The translations under genes and the position numbers were made by a program. This document shows, in pieces, positions 4,593 to 6,378 of a DNA stretch of 6,378 bases (its first letter is position 1; every line of letters begins with the position of its first letter). The DNA comes from an uncultured Eubacterium sp. (GTDB lineage: Bacteria; Bacillota_A; Clostridia; Lachnospirales; Lachnospiraceae), in contig CAQBGY010000138.1 of assembly GCA_948759685.1 (NCBI GenBank), forward strand, positions 1,617-7,994, given 5' to 3'. A model generated the notes under the pieces. That model searched no databases and was not told where the DNA came from. It saw nothing but the letters and a program-made list of their open reading frames with translations.

Positions 4593-6269
4593 TTGAGTAG
4601 TACAAACGGACATAAAGACATATCAGAAAATAAAGATGAATTAGAAAAGTTATATGAACTTTATTTACAGGTACAATTGGGTGATCGTACTGCTTTAAAT
4701 GAACTGTTTAAGGCGGCAGAAAGCAGGCAGATATGCAGGAGGGACGAAATAAACAGACAAGAACGATTGTCCAATATGGATAATGTTCTTGATGCGGAAT
4801 TAGTTTTAGAAAAAGAAAAAAATAGACAGGAAAAAGAGTGGGAAGAGTCGGTTTATTCAAAAGTAACTTTTCAGTTTCAGTGTTTAAATAAGCTGCTTTA
4901 TAAAAAAAAGAGAAGTTTTTTATCTAAAGCAAAAAACACAGGTTATGAAAATGGAAGAAGAATAAAGGATAATGGTCATAGTAAGTTTTATGAAGGTGAG
5001 TATGATATCTCTGATTTTAATGAACTTATGTATGAGACAATAATTGAAATATTCAGCAGCAAAACAGACGAAAACAATTGTCTGACACTGGATGGAAAGA
5101 AAAATAAGGAGATGCCGATTTGTGATGGCAGGTCATTATTAAAGAATATTTCCTATTTTGTTTCAAGAAAGGTCAATAAAAGGGCGAAAAACAGCTATCT
5201 TGATATATATGATTCTGGATATCATAATGAAGAATCTGATACAGAACTTTCATTCTTTGATTTGTATGCATTGAATAAATATTTGTGGTCAGGAAGTGGC
5301 GGATCACGTCTGTCAATATATGCAGAATATTTATCGTGGCTAAGACAGCATGATATACATAAACTTTTTAAGACGAACGCATGTGACATTCATGCAATTA
5401 TTGACACGATAATGAACAGGGAAGATAGTTTTATGAAAGATATATCAGGCGATAATGAAACAGGGTTTGGTATGCGTTTTGTTACACAGGAAATGTTACA
5501 GAGAATAATTAAATTCAGTCATAACATAAATATTGAACAGGGGAATATATCAAAAAATTTGGAGGTCATAGAGCAACGGTTATTAGACCATCTGTTTTAT
5601 TCCCTCAATTGTAGGATTGGTAAGGCGAAAGAAAGTATAGGGATTTATGAAAAAGAATCTGCGCGGTTTTTGTACAGGCAAGATAATCCGACATATATCA
5701 GAATGTTTGGCAGAACAAGTTACAAAATATATGACAAGAGCATTAAGCTTGCAAATGGCAATAGCAGTGTCAATAATTTAGAGAAATATTTCCGAATGAT
5801 AAAAAAATATGAGGATATGATTATGGAGATTGTTTCTTTAGAAAAAGGAAAAAAGAAGTATGATATGGTCAATCTGATACTTGAGAACAGGGATCTGGTG
5901 GAAGACAAAACAAAAGCATTATTTGATATAGTTGATACAATCATATTGTTCTATCAAAAAAAAGAAAAAGAGTACAGAAGGGATAAACTGACAAGCTATG
6001 ATATAAAAGGGCTTATAGACTGGGAGAAGGGTTATTGGGAGGCTGAATTGGAAGATGGGAGTCTGGATATTAAATTGTGGTCAAGCGGTAATGTGAAAAA
6101 ACCGATCCAGTATAGCATAAATAAAGAGAAATTAATGATTTATAGTGGATATATGAATTTCTATTTTTGCAATGTAGAAAACAAGATATGTTATTGTGTA
6201 CCTAAAGACAGGCGCATTATTAGCAGGGCAAATAAAAATCATGAAATTTTTATGTATGATGTCAGCTGA
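4593..6269 (+). CDS. 558-aa protein with sigma-70-like and helix-turn-helix-like regions
   Basis: A large, mostly helical, soluble protein started at TTG. Residues 14-43 (ELEKLYELYLQVQLGDRTAL, then NELFK) resemble the opening of sigma-70 family proteins, where 'GD..A...L' is typical. Residues 50-85 form a charged, probably coiled helix. Residues 129-203 (YDISDFNELMYETIIEIF, then SLLKNISYFVSRKVNKRAKN) resemble sigma region 2, with a long insert between its helices. Residues 296-334 (VTQEMLQRIIKFSHNINIEQ, then GNISKNLEVIEQRLL) look like a helix-turn-helix with the recognition helix around QGNISKNL. A basic helical stretch (about 397-465) and a strand-rich tail (480-545) follow. It is far longer than an ECF sigma factor and lacks a clear -10-recognition aromatic set. 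A divergent sigma-like or DNA-binding regulator is my best guess; role and partners are unknown. Confidence 0.65.
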   Translation: MSSTNGHKDISENKDELEKLYELYLQVQLGDRTALNELFKAAESRQICRRDEINRQERLSNMDNVLDAELVLEKEKNRQEKEWEESVYSKVTFQFQCLNKLLYKKKRSFLSKAKNTGYENGRRIKDNGHSKFYEGEYDISDFNELMYETIIEIFSSKTDENNCLTLDGKKNKEMPICDGRSLLKNISYFVSRKVNKRAKNSYLDIYDSGYHNEESDTELSFFDLYALNKYLWSGSGGSRLSIYAEYLSWLRQHDIHKLFKTNACDIHAIIDTIMNREDSFMKDISGDNETGFGMRFVTQEMLQRIIKFSHNINIEQGNISKNLEVIEQRLLDHLFYSLNCRIGKAKESIGIYEKESARFLYRQDNPTYIRMFGRTSYKIYDKSIKLANGNSSVNNLEKYFRMIKKYEDMIMEIVSLEKGKKKYDMVNLILENRDLVEDKTKALFDIVDTIILFYQKKEKEYRRDKLTSYDIKGLIDWEKGYWEAELEDGSLDIKLWSSGNVKKPIQYSINKEKLMIYSGYMNFYFCNVENKICYCVPKDRRIISRANKNHEIFMYDVS

Positions 6270-6378
6270 AAGGTGCACTTGCTTATATAAACCAATATGT
6301 ATAGATAGAGGGACAAGAAAGATAATGAGAGTATGAAAAAAATTCTGTAAAAACTGAATCGAAAGTATTCTGAAAAGG
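6270..6378. other. Right-end stretch with no recognisable gene or terminator
   Basis: AGAGGG (6308-6313) is followed only by tiny frames: ATG at 6325 (three codons) and ATG at 6333 (MKKIL, then TAA). No hairpin with a T run is present, so transcription from the 558-aa gene may continue past the window edge. Confidence 0.5.

Noticed and set aside
5720..5944. 74-codon minus-strand frame inside the 558-aa gene
   Set aside because: Antisense shadow; its Ser/Phe/Ile-rich translation mirrors the Lys/Glu-rich sense strand.
1..6378. CRISPR array, tRNA or rRNA
   Set aside because: No regularly spaced direct repeats and no recognisable tRNA or rRNA sequence were seen on either strand.

Overview
The window is AT-rich, has strong Shine-Dalgarno sites (AGGAG, AAGGAGG, GGAGG) and carries many short, tightly packed genes. 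That fits a low-GC Firmicute, most likely a gut Clostridium relative of the Lachnospiraceae type. This is an inference from style and recognisable protein families; no core chromosomal gene is present to confirm it. The gene content (a zinc-finger/TOPRIM primase, a J-domain protein and several tiny proteins) points to the replication or accessory module of an integrative element, phage or plasmid.

Layout, left to right, all genes on the + strand. Positions 1-281 hold a 24-bp perfect inverted repeat (29-52 and 180-203) around about 127 bp containing a weak promoter directed at the primase. Positions 282-1252 hold a primase whose zinc-finger half and TOPRIM half lie in different frames; one missing base near 719-722 explains this. 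Positions 1281-3312 hold a run of small genes: a 111-aa unknown protein, a 49-aa protein followed in frame by 57 more coding-looking codons after a TGA, an intact 273-aa protein with a C-terminal J-domain-like segment, a 74-aa gene with a good ribosome site but an ATT start, and a 48-aa very basic protein. Positions 3313-3562 are non-coding, with a run of G tracts and a clear sigma-A promoter. Positions 3563-4270 encode a three-helix membrane protein with its own promoter and a strong intrinsic terminator (4272-4317), so it looks like an independent cargo gene. After a gap with no convincing gene, 4593-6269 encode a 558-aa protein from a TTG start, with regions resembling sigma-70 region 2 and a helix-turn-helix. 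The last 109 bases hold nothing recognisable.

The primase, J-domain protein and small proteins were probably co-expressed in element replication. Three lesions (frameshift, in-frame TGA, lost or non-standard start codon) fall within about 2.2 kb while every ribosome site stays intact. This suggests recent decay, low-quality sequence, or deliberate translational control. The most novel pieces are the possible invertible switch at the left edge, the sigma-like 558-aa protein and the self-contained membrane protein.
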